Shown here: positions 34,960 through 48,415 of the stretch, in pieces
Numbering within the stretch: position 1 is the stretch's first letter
Layout of the letters: every line of letters starts with the position of its first letter
Assembly (NCBI RefSeq): GCF_964340395.1
Contig: NC_135569.1
Span: 15,455,519 to 15,519,518, forward strand
Source of the DNA: Glandiceps talaboti
Lineage: Eukaryota; Hemichordata; Enteropneusta; Spengelidae
DNA: 64,000 bases
Direction: 5' to 3'
Position numbers and translations under genes: made by a program
Notes under the pieces: generated by a model
Databases searched by the model: none
The model's input: only the letters and a program-made list of their open reading frames with translations
What the model was told of the DNA's origin: nothing

Positions 34960-36060
34960 GTATCATGGTACAAATGTCATATCGTACAGACTAGTCAAGT
35001 CTTTTTGTATTTTTATTAATTGTTATTGTTGGTAGATGTTAATTGGTCTTCTTTCAAGTAATACTGGAGTACTTCTTGTCATATGCTTTATTTCTATCAA
35101 ATGATATCTGTTGTACTTACAAATTAACACATGTCTGAAATATCTTAGCAGATCTTTTCTTTACATACATTTCCATGTATCACCAATGTTTTGTAGTTTG
35201 GGAACCAATTAACAGAAGTACCTTTGTTGGGGATGGTACTAACTACATATATCATAATTGGAGTTTGGATGACCATGGGATATGACACCACTACATGTAC
35301 ATGTAGACTCCATAGATATTTCCAATACTACATGTACAGTACATGCACACCAATTCTAATTCAGTGTGTCTTGTTTTTCTCTGTTGGCTTATTGCCACTA
35401 ACTTTTATGCACAGTACATTGTGTTAGGTGACGGTTAGAAGTAACAATGGAGATAGTCGTTACTTGTGTAGTAGTACATTGTCAGGTCATCTGCCTTCTG
35501 GCACTCACAGCATGATCCTATTCACTCTGTCCTGCCCTGTCTTCCATTGTTGACAAACGTTTGATTCAATGTTATTCACCATCAGTTCAAACACTCTAAG
35601 CAGCTACAGCTGAAAACAAAAGTAAAAAACCCACAGTATAATTAGTCATGATTCAATGCATTTAGTTTGTGATGTACAAACTGGGTTATTTAAATCATCT
35701 GAATGTAAGTCAGTTCACCAGCTACTATAGCCTACAATCATATCAGATACAAATGTAAGTGAATGTGATGTTAAATATATCAACATTATGGAGTTCATGT
35801 ACAGTGTATAGACATTAGAAGAAAAGTGTTAGCAATGCAGGGAGTTGTTAGACCAATCCCAGTTTATTCATACCAAGCCAACAGACGTTCACCAGGTCAT
35901 ATAACCAACACACTACACACACCAGTAACTGAGGTATGTACATGTAGGCATACAAATCATGCCTTCAGGACTAACTGTATAATGTATAGAAAATAAAGAC
36001 ATTCACACAGGACAAAGTCAGGGATTACTGTATACAACAAGGTAGTGTACCTTTAATCAC
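34960..36060. other. Non-coding spacer
   Basis: No exon-like structure or mobile element recognised between the 46-bp and 33-bp arrays. Confidence 0.4.
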
Positions 36061-36064
36061 AGAC

Positions 36065-37402
36065 AAGGAAGAAAGTCTGTGTTTCAAACCCAGTCTGTGG
36101 TTTAATAGCCAGGGTTTCAAACCCAGTCTGTGGTTTAATAGCCAGGGTTTCAAACCCAGTCTGTGGTTTAATAGCCAGGGTTTCAAACCCAGTCTGTGGT
36201 TTAATAGCCAGGGTTTCAAACCCAGTCTGTGGTTTAATAGCCAAGGTTTCAATTAACCCAGTCTGTGGTTTAATAGCCAGGGTTTCAAACCCAGTCTGTG
36301 GTTTAATAGCCAGGGTTTCAAACCCAGTCTGTGGTTTAATGGCCAGGGTTTCAAACCCAGTCTGTGGTTTAATGGCCAGGGTTTCAATTAACCCAGTCTG
36401 TGGTTTAATAGCCAAGGTTTCAAACCCAGTCTGTGGTTTAATAGCCAGGGTTTCAAACCCAGTCTGTGGTTTAATAGCCAGGGTTTCAAACCCAGTCTGT
36501 GGTTTAATAGCCAAGGTTTCAATTAACCCAGTCTGTGGTTTAATAGCCAGGGTTTCAAACCCAGTCTGTGGTTTAATAGCCAGGGTTTCAAACCCAGTCT
36601 GTGGTTTAATGGCCAGGGTTTCAAACCCAGTCTGTGGTTTAATAGCCAAGGTTACAATTAACCCAGTCTGTGGTTTAATAGCCAAGGTTTCAAACCCAGT
36701 CTGTGGTTTAATAGCCAAGGTTTCAATTAACCCAGTCTGTGGTTTAATAGCCAAGGTTTCAAACCCAGTCTGTGGTTTAATGGCCAAGGTTTCAAACCCA
36801 GTCTGTGGTTTAATGGCCAAGGTTTCAAACCCAGTCTGTGATTTAATGGCCAGGGTTTCAAACCCAGTCTGTGGTTTAATGGCCAAGGTTTCAAACCCAG
36901 TCTGTGATTTAATGGCCAGGGTTTCAAACCCAGTCTGTGATTTAATAGCCAAGGTTTCAAACCCAGTCTGTGGTTTAATAGCCAAGGTTTCAAACCCAGT
37001 CTGTGGTTTAATGGCCAGGGTTTCAAACCCAGTCTGTGGTTTAATGGCCAAGGTTTCAAACCCAGTCTGTGATTTAATGGCCAGGGTTTCAAACCCAGTC
37101 TGTGATTTAATAGCCAAGGTTTCAAACCCAGTCTGTGGTTTAATAGCCAAGGTTTCAAACCCAGTCTGTGGTTTAATAGCCAAGGTTTCAAACCCAGTCT
37201 GTGGTTTAATAGCCAAGGTTTCAAACCCAGTCTGTGGTTTAATGGCCAAGGTTTCAAACCCAGTCTGTGATTTAATGGCCAAGGTTTCAAACCCAGTCTG
37301 TGATTTAATAGCCAAGGTTTCAAACCCAGTCTGTGGTTTAATAGCCAAGGTTTCAAACCCAGTCTGTGGTTTAATGGCCAAGGTTTCAAACCCAGTCTGT
37401 GG
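36065..37402. repeat. 33/36-bp minisatellite, about 40 copies
   Basis: The unit is gtttcaaacccagtctgtgg followed by tttaatagccaag. A 36-base variant has aattaaccc for aaaccc. All length changes are multiples of 3, so frames such as TGFETLAIKPQ (minus, over 400 codons) and ARVSNPVCGLI (plus) stay open. No flanking splice sites or other coding sequence make it a gene. Confidence 0.95.
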
Positions 37403-37409
37403 CATTAGC

Positions 37410-38835
37410 ATTATCTTATCAGTGGAACTATACATGTACCCTAAGGATTACATTATTTACATAGTCTTATTTATTGGTAACAGTTGTAGATCAATTTGTT
37501 TTGCCTCAGCCCTGTTCTGGTCTGTTCTTTAAAATTCAATACTCCACTGTGGTTCAGACTAATCATAGTACATGTATGTCAAACTGTATGTTTGCTTGTT
37601 GTGTCACTGAGCAATGTGACAGACATGATGAACATAAACAGTTACTGTCAATTGTATTGTATTCTTCAGTTTGTTGACAAATATTTATTATCACCATGTT
37701 ATGGATTGTAACTAATCCCCATTCTACATGTAGTAAACAATGACATTTGCATGTTAAAGTTTCTAATTATATTTAAAGACCATAGTAGGATTAGAATTAA
37801 TAAAATGTGGTTTATAATCAGTGGTCAATATTATCCATAAGTAGTAAAGAAACAATTTGAAATCATGATCACCATTAAGGGCACTGGTTTTAGGGTGCGG
37901 ACCCAAAAATCAATTTGATTTGATTTATTGCGAATACAGCTTTAAAAAATACTGTTAGCCAAAGGTGATGCAATACTATTCAGGGTGTACGATATTACAA
38001 GTAAGTTATTGTACCTAACATTACATTTTAAAAAACCCAAACATTCCAGTTGGAACTACAATGTAATGCAGCTGTAAAAATTGTCTTTGGTAGACTGTAG
38101 TTCTTAATACATTATTTTCTTGATAACAAGTACTGGTACCAGTATATGTCAGCTATTTGTATTATATTCTCCAAATATAATATATAGATATACATTGTAC
38201 AATACAAATGTAGCTAGTGATGGTGACCTGACTTTGCCCTAATCCCTGACTATTGTTGTGTTATCAATACATCGTTATTTATGAGTGTTCACCTGCAGTG
38301 CATTGCAAGCATTCCAGTATCTACAGGACAACACTACAGCATACTGTAGTTACTACTAAAAATGTTACTTTGAAATATCCCAACCAGTGGACTCTCAGTA
38401 GACTGGGTTTTGCTGCCAACCAGTCTTCTAAACTTTGAAATGTCCCAATCAGTGGACACTCAGTATACTGGGGTTAGCTGCCAACTGTCACCAGTCTTCT
38501 AAACTTATGTGAGCGAAGTTAAAAAAAAAAATTGTTCTCATTGTTGAGATAAAAGCTTGGAATGGTAAAATAACAGCTACAAATTCAATGTAAATATACA
38601 AAAGTAATGCTTTGATTCAATTGCATATCACTGGGCTCAAAGTTAAGTGTTTTCTTTGGTAGTCCTACATGGAGTATAGTGGGCTGTGAATTTCACAAAT
38701 TGGTAGCACTAGACTGGTGACCAATACTCCTCTACATGTATTCCTGAACTGAAAATAGAGTTCTTCTATTGGAAATACAAATGTACATGTATGTGTGTTA
38801 TGTATAATTTCATATCTATAAATCTTCCATCTTTT
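37410..38835. other. Non-coding spacer
   Basis: AT-rich with short tandem bits near 38390-38510 (ccaaccagtggactctcagta-like, twice). No gene seen. Confidence 0.4.
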
Positions 38836-38839
38836 AAAT

Positions 38840-39470
38840 CATAATCAGCAGCAGCCTAAGTGGACCTTCAGCTGCAAATTATGGTAGTCCTATGACAAGA
38901 ATTGGTAGTCTGTGAAGATGGGATTACCAGCTACAAATTATGGTAGTCCCGTCACAAGAATTGGTAGTCAGTGAACATGGGACTACATGTACCAGCTGCA
39001 AATTATGGTAGTTCCATCACAACAATTGGTAGTCTGTGAAGATGGGATTACCAGCTACAAATTATGGTAGTCCCGTCACAAGAATGGATAGCCTGTGAAC
39101 ATGGGACTACCAGCTGCAAATTACATGTATGGTAGTCCCATCACAAGAATGAATAGTATGTGAGCTACATAGGACTACAAGCTGCAAATTATGGTAGTCC
39201 CATCACAAGAATTGATAGTCGGTGAACAATGGGACTACCAGCTGCAAACAGAATGGATAGCCTGTGAAGATGGGACTACCAGCTGCAAATTATGGTAGTC
39301 CCATCACAAGAATGGATAGTCTGTGAACATGGGACTACCAGCTGCAAACTATGGTAGTCCTATGACTAGAATGGATAGTCTGTGAAGATGGGACTACCAG
39401 CTGCAAATTATGGTAGTCCCATGACGAGAATCCATGGGTAGTCTGTGGATACGGGACTACATGTGTGCAT
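38840..39470. repeat. Degenerate 59-bp tandem array, about 10 copies
   Basis: The unit contains accagctgcaaattatggta, gtcccatcacaagaatggat and agtctgtgaacatgggact, with many substitutions and small indels. It is older than the neighbouring arrays. Confidence 0.85.
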
Positions 39471-39479
39471 ACATGTATA

Positions 39480-41200
39480 CAAAATGTACATTGTACATGT
39501 ACTGTTAATTTTGAGTCCTGCATCTACTTTGGACCTTAGATCAAATCAAACCATATTTATATCTAGTTTACTGTTCCAAAGTACACATAATTATTACAAA
39601 TGTATCATGTATAAATAACTAGTGCTATATTTTACTATCCTATGAATTCTTGTAACCATGAATTGTGTATTTTCGATAATGTACAATGTACATGTACATG
39701 TAGGTAAATTTTCATGAAAATCGCAGTTTACAATGTACATGTACATTTTGTAGTTGGTGAGCATAGCACTAGGACATATACATGTACTGTATGGTTTAGT
39801 TGGTGAGCATACAATTACATGTACCACTAGGGCATATATGTACATGGTTTTACATGTACATGTACTACAATGTAGATATAGTTGGTTAGCATACATCATA
39901 TACGTGTATATGTACATTTGTAAATTTAGCACTAGGGCACACACGTACATTGCTACATGTATATATTCACCACCTTCATCATGGTATAAATGTTTATACA
40001 AAGAAGTAACAGCTAGGTTTGATCATGGAAGTATAACTTATGGTTATATGGCTTGATACTATAAATAAATTGAGTATCTATGGTCCATACATGTACATGT
40101 TAACATTGTACATTGCCTGTATTGTTTGTCAAATAGGGATGGTTGTCATGGATACAAATTATGAGAGCTTGTAATTTTAATTAAATAAGCACATTATGGT
40201 GGCTGGCCTTTGTACATCATACTTATAGATCATCTACATGTAATAATGCATGAACTATATTTTATTTAGGAGAGCTTTTTTATTTTACAGTTGGAAGGTT
40301 TACTAGTACATGTACATTTGTACTTGCATTTTACTATACAAAGCAAATTTTGTGTTTATTCTTCAAAATTATTGAACATTTTTTAATGGTACTTACACTA
40401 CACATACATTATACTGCACTACAAGTACATATTACCTGTATATTATCTCATGTCCTTCCACCATGCATAAAAGATGGGATCTGAAACATATCTGTAGTAC
40501 AGGACATGTATTCGCAGCTATCAATGCTGCCCTCAGTGTTCATACATTGTATGTTCAAAATCTTTTGTTTATAATGGCGATCATTGGCCCCTTCACAGGT
40601 AGAGATACTAGACTCAAATTGATTCCTGCATTATTTTCATGATTTTATTTCCAGTTAGATAAATCATTATAATATATTTTATGTGTTTTTACTTATCTTT
40701 TGTAAGAAACAGGGCCTGCAAAATACATAGCTTGAGGCCTTGGAGGGCTATTTTATACCAGGGACATGTGAGTCACTGGTCATCCATAGACCACTTGCCA
40801 AACACATACTGATAGTAAATTTTAATTTTATTATTACACACATCAGTATGATAATTGTTTGTTATCTTTATAATATATATTTTTCATGGACCAGTCAGAT
40901 TTAGTACTTTTACTGGGACCAGTGAAAAAAAGGGCTAAAAATTTCAGGCCCTGAAATGCAGTTCACAAGTACAGTACTAGTGCCTGTAATACTTGAGAGA
41001 TGTACAGTTAACTTGCCTATTTAAAAAAAAATTAATATCTTCATATACTAGGGCAGAAATTAAGGCAACAACTTATTTAATGATAAATTACATAATGATA
41101 TTTGATTAAATTGATATAAAGTCACAATTTGGTATATTCAAGGGAGAACACTGTAATGTGTAAGTTTAGATGTAATATACATTGTATCATTCAGCCTTGC
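39480..41200. other. Non-coding, dense tacatgtacatgt palindromes
   Basis: acatgtacatgta-type palindromes at about 39485, 39690, 39735, 39855, 40090 and 40310. No exon-like segment found. Confidence 0.4.
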
Positions 41201-41204
41201 TTAC

Positions 41205-41635
41205 AGAGGACACCCAATGTGTTAGGATGCCCCGACATACAATGTACAAAATGTAATGTACAGAGGGTACCCAATATGTTAGGATGCACCAATGTAGTGT
41301 ACAGAGGGTACCCAATACATGTTATGTTAGGATGCCCCAATGTACAATGTAGTGTACCAGAGGTTACGGTACCCAATATAGGATGCCCCAATGTAGTGTA
41401 CAGAGGAAACCTAATTTTGGATACCCCAACATAGTGTACAAATGACCAAATGTGTTAGGATACCCCAACATAGTGTACTAATGACCAAATGTGTTAGAAT
41501 ACCCCAACATAGTGTACAAATGACCAAATGTGTTAGGATACCCCAAAATAGTGTACAAATGACCAAACGTGTTAGGATACCCCAACATAGTGTACAAATG
41601 ACCAAATGTGTTAGGATACCCCAATGTGTTATTAA
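41205..41635. repeat. Two related 39-45-bp tandem blocks
   Basis: Block 1 (to about 41415) repeats acccaatatgttaggatgcc plus caatgtagtgtacagaggg with variable spacing. Block 2 (about 41420-41630) repeats caaatgtgttaggatacccc plus aacatagtgtacaaatgac in five nearly regular 39-base units. Confidence 0.85.
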
Positions 41636-41639
41636 AGGC

Positions 41640-42636
41640 CAAAGAATGATCACAGAGAATCAAATGACATTCTCACAAAACCATAGCATATATTTCTACA
41701 GACACATGTGCATCTCAGACAATGACGTAAAGATGTTTACAATGAGGATCAAGCCATTGTCCATTCTATCATGTATGACCCAGACGACATAGGTCAAAGG
41801 TCACAGTAGAGGACACAATACAGAGCATGCAGAGAGCCGTACTATTTGTCAAACATTTTTTAGTTTTTCCATCACAATCCTTGTATAGAAGAACCCTGTA
41901 GTGCAGTGAAGAAATTGATATAATGTGAATGATAGTGGCATTGAAACGGTAACCATGTGAGTCATGTAGACAAGAAACTGTATTATGCACCATTCATACA
42001 GGAAGCCAAACCCATTCCTCCACCATTGTTGTCAGTCACCATACCAACACCATAACCTTTGACCTAATTAGCATAAAACTGAACACACTACTTCAACTGT
42101 CAAACTCTGTTGGCATCTAGCCAGTGATTTTAAAACTTATGGAATTTTTGATGAGTTGCCAACACTTTAAACAATAGACATGGGTGAACTGTTGTTCTCT
42201 GTATTATCAAGTTGTTTGTGTGTGAAATTGAGAAGTCCAGTTACAAGTAAAATTTAACGGTAGTCAATCTGATTCTTACAAGGGTAACAAGTACAAACTG
42301 TTACATTAAGAACAACTTAAAAGTATCAATATTGTGCATAAATGACATTTGTGCATTATATTTCAATTCTGATATCGCTAGCATTTTTAACACGTGTGCA
42401 AACTACCATTAAATATAGAACTTAACTGGGATCTTCAGTGGTTTTAAACGTATTTACAAAGAATTGCCCACACTGTATACATGGCCTAGGAAGACTGTAG
42501 GGTTAAATTTAGCATGTCTTGACAAGCACAGACGGTGCAGTCTTTACAAATTTAAATAGCTCTAGGGGGACAACAATTTGTACGTTAAACTGTGAACTGA
42601 CTCATGTAGTCCCTTTAACTCCTGCCGTCTGCTAAG
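41640..42636. other. Upstream or intron sequence of the coiled-coil gene
   Basis: No coding signal. The last 40 bases before 42637 contain aactgac (branch-point-like) and a pyrimidine-rich stretch ending gctaag, so they may be a 3' splice site rather than a leader. Confidence 0.35.
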
Positions 42637-42702
42637 ATGTCTGTCATGATTCTGTACCGAGATTTAGGTCCTGATTACAACAAGGGTGGACCAAAGATAG
42701 CG
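42637..42702 (+). CDS. Probable first coding exon of the coiled-coil gene
   Basis: The ATG at 42637 has A at -3 and an in-frame TAA 21 bases upstream. Its 22 codons (MSVMILYRDLGPDYNKGGPK, IA) end at donor GTAAGG in phase 0. The next certain exon, 46570-46752, begins in phase 0. The sequence before the ATG also looks like an acceptor, so the exon may be internal, with translation starting here or at 31347. No known domain in these residues. The intron to the next exon would be 3.9 kb. Confidence 0.45.
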
Positions 42703-45700
42703 GTAAGGCTAACTGTTTATTCTAGCCCTACTTTAGGACTTTGTATGCTGTATATCATGACAACTGGGGTTAAATTTTAATAGAATTGAACTCACAGCTG
42801 TCAAGAGGTTGTATACCAAAATGGAGTACAGTTTGCCAAATACGTATTCGGCAGAGGTCTTCTGGGTGAGAATGATATACTGAAGTTTATAGAATAACCA
42901 GTAGAAGTAACAAGTCAGTTGAAATTGATGAGATTATATTGTTTTAAGAATTCATATGTACCAGATATATTGTGTTTGCTCACAGGTGTTCATCAGCTAT
43001 ACCAATTCATCATATAGTTAATAGGTATGGCCTAGATGTAAATAGGTGCTACACTGTTACCTATATTGGACTGACCACTGGGTTTACTACTAATATACAT
43101 ATGTAACATTATTGAATATACCTACCACAAAGTATTTGACCAAAGTCTTCATTTGATGTTTGGCTGGTAACATATGTTGACATATTATACCAAAAAAGTG
43201 TGTATTGATATTTTGATTACAACGGCTATACCTGTATATATATATATATATCATATATGTATGTAGAATTTTATGATGTACAAATGTACATATACATGTA
43301 TGTATGCAAATATAGGGTGTTGCTGTAAGCCTACGTTTTTGTATAATGCAGTGAATGTTTTTAGTCCGGATCGATGTACAAAAATGTAGCATACAGCACA
43401 GCCTACACATTATGTATTTGCACACCTCACAAATGTATTCTCACTCTTCATAGACCAGTAGCACTTTAATACAACACTGTACATTGTACTGTGTATTTAG
43501 TGAGTAGCACTTTATTCTTATACATTAAGTATGTGAACAGTAGCACCTATTTGAGAGACAATTGACCTAGCTTTACTTCCTGTGTGACAAGTAACACTTC
43601 CTATCTGTGACATGTCACTTCCTGTGTGACAATAACATTTTCTATATCTGATCATTAGTATTTCCTACATACAATGTATTTGTGACCAGTAGCACTTCTA
43701 TCTACTGGAATGTCAACATTTATCAACTGACAATAACTTGTAATGTTCCCCTGGGCTTAACTTGATCTTACAAGTCACTGACAGTACAGTGTTGTTACTG
43801 CATCAATTTGTCTCAGTCTGTTTTTTGCAATTAAGTTACATAATCTACTTTGACTTTTTCAATTATCAATATTGATAATGTATGACAACATATACATGTA
43901 CATGTACAAAGAGACACAAACTGAGTTTGTACCAGTGTTTTTGTTATGAGCAGTAAGTAGGTAAAATCTACCTGTGAGTTCCCTGTTTTTATACCAGGGT
44001 TCCCTATCACTGTACCAGTGTTTTTCAATTGAAAATGGTGTTTAACTGTGCTTCAGTAAATACAATACTGTGAATACCTTTTAAATTATATAGCAAAAAC
44101 TACGCCCAAATACACAAGTACGTAAAACTTCAGCATGTGTCCCTTTAAATGTTTGAACCCAGGTCAAAGGTCACATACATGTACATATAATTTACAGGTA
44201 TTCTTCTACTGATGGTACATGTACATGTATCAAAGCTGTGGACAGAGTCTGAGATTAGCAAAATGTTTTGATAAAGTCACTTATTTTAACCATTGATGTA
44301 TTACTGATCACTTTTATACATCTATGGTTGTTTAGTTTTTTTATAAGAAAAAATAGATAACACAAGAAAAAAGACTAATGCGAAATTGGAAATCAAGATA
44401 ACAATTACAGATACATGTACTGAGAAAGGACAGTAACAATATAGATACTGGGAAAAGGATAAGGTTTACATTTCAATAGAATACATCCAATGTAGAGATG
44501 ACAATAAAAATACCATGGTAGTTTTGAGAGGTCAACGACCATTTATCAAAGTGTTTTGGAATTTCCCATTGTCTTATTTTATATGTAAAGTTAAAAAACA
44601 GATCTCACTTCTTGAATCTGGTGAAAGAGAATTTAATATATAAAATAGAGAGATAAATTTTGATACATCTACATGTACGTGTATGTTTTCAAATTTCATT
44701 TGTTACTTACAAGTAGCCAAAACTGTCACTCTTTCCAAAGTTAGTGAAATATACATGATATCTGACAACATCTTTAATAAGTAATGAGTGAGCTGATACA
44801 AATTTAATTTGGAAACAGTTCACTGACTTCACAAAATTGAAAACAATATGTGTTGTAATCCTATCACCCCCTAGATCAATACTAAGTCCTATATTAGTGT
44901 GAATGGCTGTATATTGTCATACAAACAATCACCTGTCTGTCTGTTTTCATTCAAACGCAGATAGTTGAAGATACAGTAGATCACCTCTCTGAGTCTCAAT
45001 TAACTAATGCATTTTGTTTTGGATTCTTCACATACACTTGTATATATTGCATGTGAGAGTTCTCCATTAGTGGACCACAGCAGATCTCTGGATAGTGAAT
45101 TATTTTCCAACTCTGTATGGATGGACAAAGCTACAATTGTTGTACAATACACTTAGCGTGTAATAGGATCAGGTGTACATTTGTATGTTGTGGTTGTGAT
45201 TGACCTGTATAACAAGTGTGACACATACCAGAAGCTGTGTGCATACCAAGTGTTTTCCCACTCTTGTGGAACTGCTTATAAGACAAACTTGACCAGTGGA
45301 ACAGTGGATAGTGGGTCTTAGTAATACAATGTATCAATTTAATATTCCCACCTTGTGAAAAGTTGTATAGGAAGTCAGACATCAGCATCTACATGTACAC
45401 GTGTACAGTCTAGGTGGATTGATATATCACTATATATAATTATAAAGTCATGGTAAGAGTTCACCAGCATGTTTACTGTCATCATAAATTCTGAAAAAGT
45501 TTACATATTGTGTATATCTATTAATATTACCCAGGTGGTACATGCAGTTGAACCTTTGGGTTTTCTGAGATAGACACAAACTAATACTATTGTGGTAACA
45601 TGTTGATACAACAGTGATAAGCTACATGTACTGAATGGATGTTGGTTTAATTATATAGTCTCAGTAAGGAGACATCTCTGAAAACTAGTTTATCTATTAC

Positions 45701-46276
45701 TATAGTATTAGACATAGATCCTACACATTTCATGTAGGGTCTATAATTTAGACAACCATGAACTTGCAGTGCTGTTTTCGGACGTAATATGTTAATTGAT
45801 GAACTTGATCACAGGGTGATTAGGATCTTACAACAGAGGAACCGCTATCACCCACTTGCGTAATTTTAGCAACACTGAAGTATAACAGATTTAGTTTGCT
45901 TTTATACATGTAGTAGTAAGTGGAAAGCTGGATTACCAGACTGAGTGTAATATTAGTAACACTGATAATGTATGGAAGACTGGATTACCAGTGTAGTAAT
46001 GATGATGACTTTATTAACCTAAATCTAAATCTGATCATAAACTTGAACTTGTACTGCACCTACATACACATGTACCTTAGTCATAAAACGGGCAGAAACT
46101 GGAGTATCTGGGAAAACCTGCAATGTTTGTGATAGATAAACTCAGCATCACATGATACATACATACAATGTATCTGATTGATTTTGCAAATTAAACTTGA
46201 TATACTTGGCAGGTTCAAACCAGGAATGCAGTGATAAGAGGTACAGTGTACACAAGTACAAAATGTAACTAGTTAG
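42703..46276. other. Intron 1 of the coiled-coil gene
   Basis: AT-rich with scattered tacatgtacatg palindromes and a short (TA)n at 43240-43252. No further exon recognised. Confidence 0.4.
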
Positions 46277-46285
46277 GACATTGAC

Positions 46286-46498
46286 CAATCTGATTAAAAT
46301 CTGATGTGGTGAAAGCAGCTAGATGTCCTTATTTACCTCTATTCATCGTGTTGTGATGTTTGTTTTGTTCAGAGTTAATGCTGCCTTCCGATGGGAAGGC
46401 GGCGATCACTGGGTACAAAAACAACGACACAAAAATATGGAAATAGAGGTAAATAAAGCATTTAGATGCTTTCACCACATCGGATTTTAATCAGATTG
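46286..46498. mobile_element. 213-bp MITE with 57-bp inverted repeats and 9-bp target duplication
   Basis: The left arm (46286-46343) starts caatctgattaaaatctgat and ends ttacctctatt. The right arm (46442-46498) is its complement with a handful of differences and ends cagattg. Identical gacattgac flanks at 46277-46285 and 46499-46507 are the target-site duplication. A 9-bp duplication suggests a Mutator- or Merlin-like source; the superfamily is not certain. It lies 71 bases before an exon of the coiled-coil gene. Confidence 0.9.
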
Positions 46499-46569
46499 GA
46501 CATTGACAAGCTACGAGTTTCAATAACTTAGTTAGTAATTGTTATGTTTGTGTTCTTTTCCCACTACAG

Positions 46570-46752
46570 GATATAAATGAATTAGACGACATACAGCAAA
46601 AGTTACAAGATGATGGTTTAGATCCCAATATTAGTAACAATGATAAACTACGCCATCTTTGGAGACTCTACGTCCGTGCTGATACCAGTCTCTCCTCAGC
46701 TCTCAAAGATGTGGAAGAACTACGTATACAACAAGCACAGGAGATGCAAGAG
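46570..46752 (+). CDS. Coiled-coil protein, exon A
   Basis: The acceptor is cccactacag, the donor GTATGT, phase 0/0, 61 codons. It reads DINELDDIQQKLQDDGLDPN, a segment NDKLRHLWRLYVRADTSLSS, and a charged helix LKDVEELRIQQAQEMQE that continues into the next exon. The order (short helical head, LWRLYV-type hydrophobic block, then heptads) is that of long cytoplasmic coiled-coil proteins. CCDC30-like is my best guess from memory, not established. Codon choice is balanced, unlike the surrounding AT-rich DNA. Confidence 0.8.
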
Positions 46753-47039
46753 GTATGTAATTACAATGTATCTTTATTTGGCCACAAATTGTAACGATTC
46801 CTTGTACATGTACTTGTAACTTTTACTATTCTTTGACTGTTGTGTTGAAAAATGAATTAAATTCTTACTAGAAACGGTTCAGTCCTCCAAATGAATGAAT
46901 TAGTAACTATAAAGATCTACTTGTTGATGGTATTACTTTTAACTGGTGTAAAAAATTCAGTATTAATTTTAATGCTCTGAGTTTGTGATGTTTTGTAAAA
47001 GAAGGGCAAATATACAAATGTACATGTAATCACCACTAA

Positions 47040-47265
47040 CAGAATACAATCAAGTTGAATTATTATAATGATGATGCTGGTGGTGGAGGTGGTGGTTTGC
47101 AGTGGCTGGTGGTAATGACAGTGATGGTGATGGTGGGGTATTGCTGGTGACAGTGGTGGTGGTGATGGTGGGGTAGTGGTGGTGGTGGCAGTGATGATGG
47201 TGATGGTGGGGTAGTGGTGGTAGTGATGGTGGTGATGGTGGGGTAGTGGTGGTGGCAGTGATGAT
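47040..47265. repeat. GGT/GAT-rich degenerate minisatellite
   Basis: Repeats of gtgatggtggggtagtggtggt in intron A. Gives a His/Thr/Pro-rich minus open frame without other support. Confidence 0.85.
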
Positions 47266-47283
47266 TGTGATGGCGTATTCAGA

Positions 47284-47398
47284 GTATTTGCATGAGTGCC
47301 TGCAGTGTTCTCTGTGGTCATACTTCTATGAGTGTAGCAAGTGAAAGCATAGCAAGTGAAAGTGCAGCAGAAAACACTGCAAGCACTCATGCAAATAC
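47284..47398. repeat. 30-bp inverted repeat (hairpin)
   Basis: gtatttgcatgagtgcctgc plus agtgttctct (47284-47313) faces its complement at 47369-47398 with two mismatches, with 55 bases between. Possibly a small foldback element. Confidence 0.8.
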
Positions 47399-47546
47399 CC
47401 CTAAGTACCCACACTGGTACTTGTAATGTTAATTCATATCATTCTGTAGAACAAGACAGCATACATGTACATGTACACATAGGTATATCTAGTCAGTTTT
47501 TGTCGTCCCTGTTTTAATGTACCAGTATGTATTTGTTTATTTGTAG

Positions 47547-47708
47547 GTTGAAAATTATGTGGAACACATACGAAGTCTATCAGATGAAAGGGAACAACTG
47601 ACATTAGAATTTGAGTCAGAGAATGAGAGACTAAAAGCTGAAAATGAACAACTGAGAACTGAATTATCAGGAGAAGCTAATACAGAAATCACCCAGATGT
47701 TGATGCAG
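47547..47708 (+). CDS. Coiled-coil protein, exon B
   Basis: The acceptor is tttatttgtag, the donor GTCAGT, phase 0/0, 54 codons. It reads VENYVEHIRSLSDEREQLTL then EFESENERLKAENEQLRTEL, SGEANTEITQMLMQ. Near-perfect heptads (a/d positions I, L, L, L, L) predict a parallel coiled coil continuous with exon A. An (AAT/AAC)n microsatellite follows directly in the intron at 47727-47790. Confidence 0.85.
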
Positions 47709-47942
47709 GTCAGTTTTGTGTATAATGACAATAATAACAATAATAATAACAACAATAGCAACAATAATAATAATAACAACAACAACAACAGTAACTTATG
47801 CAGCCAGAAATGATGTTGGACGACGCATACCGGTACTAGACTGTAAGATACGTCATGTTGTTCCACTCTCACCAGCTGTGAGGGCGCAACATCACCGCAT
47901 ACATTACAGACTAGAAGTATACGTGTATACAAAATATATACA

Positions 47943-48415
47943 GTACGTTGCAGATTAACATTCACTGGTTGTGTTTGATACAACCATGCTGGAAACAATA
48001 AGAAACTATACATTATATACTTGATAACAAGACCACAATTTCTGATTGCATTTAGTGTGAATGAAATAAAACTATTTCAGTGTACTGCACTAGATGCAGA
48101 CTCACTGTCACCGGTTGTTTTAATGTCAGTATTTGATGTCTGTATGGTGGTACTTTAGTTCATTTCATTTAGACAAAATGTAGCAAGAAACTCATTCAAT
48201 CTTGCTATACTATGCTAAAGTGTAGCATATGTAGACAAAATGTAGCAAGAAACTCAATCAATCTTGCCATACTATGCTAAAGTGTAGCATGTGTAGACAA
48301 AATGTAGCAAGAAACTCATTCAATCTTGCTATACTATGCTAAAGTGTAGCATGTGTAGTTTCTAATTGGCTGTATCAAACATAACCAGTGAACACTAAGT
48401 TGCAGTTGCACGTAC
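47943..48415. mobile_element. Possible inverted-repeat element around a 62-bp triplicate
   Basis: ttcactggttgtgtttgatacaacc (47961-47985) is complemented at 48368-48393, with outer gtacgt and tgca matches. Between them, at about 48170-48358, tagacaaaatgtagcaagaa plus actcattcaatcttgctata is repeated three times. Confidence 0.5.

Noticed and set aside
46917-47414. 165-codon minus frame
   Set aside because: Mostly translation of the GGT/GAT-rich minisatellite in intron A.
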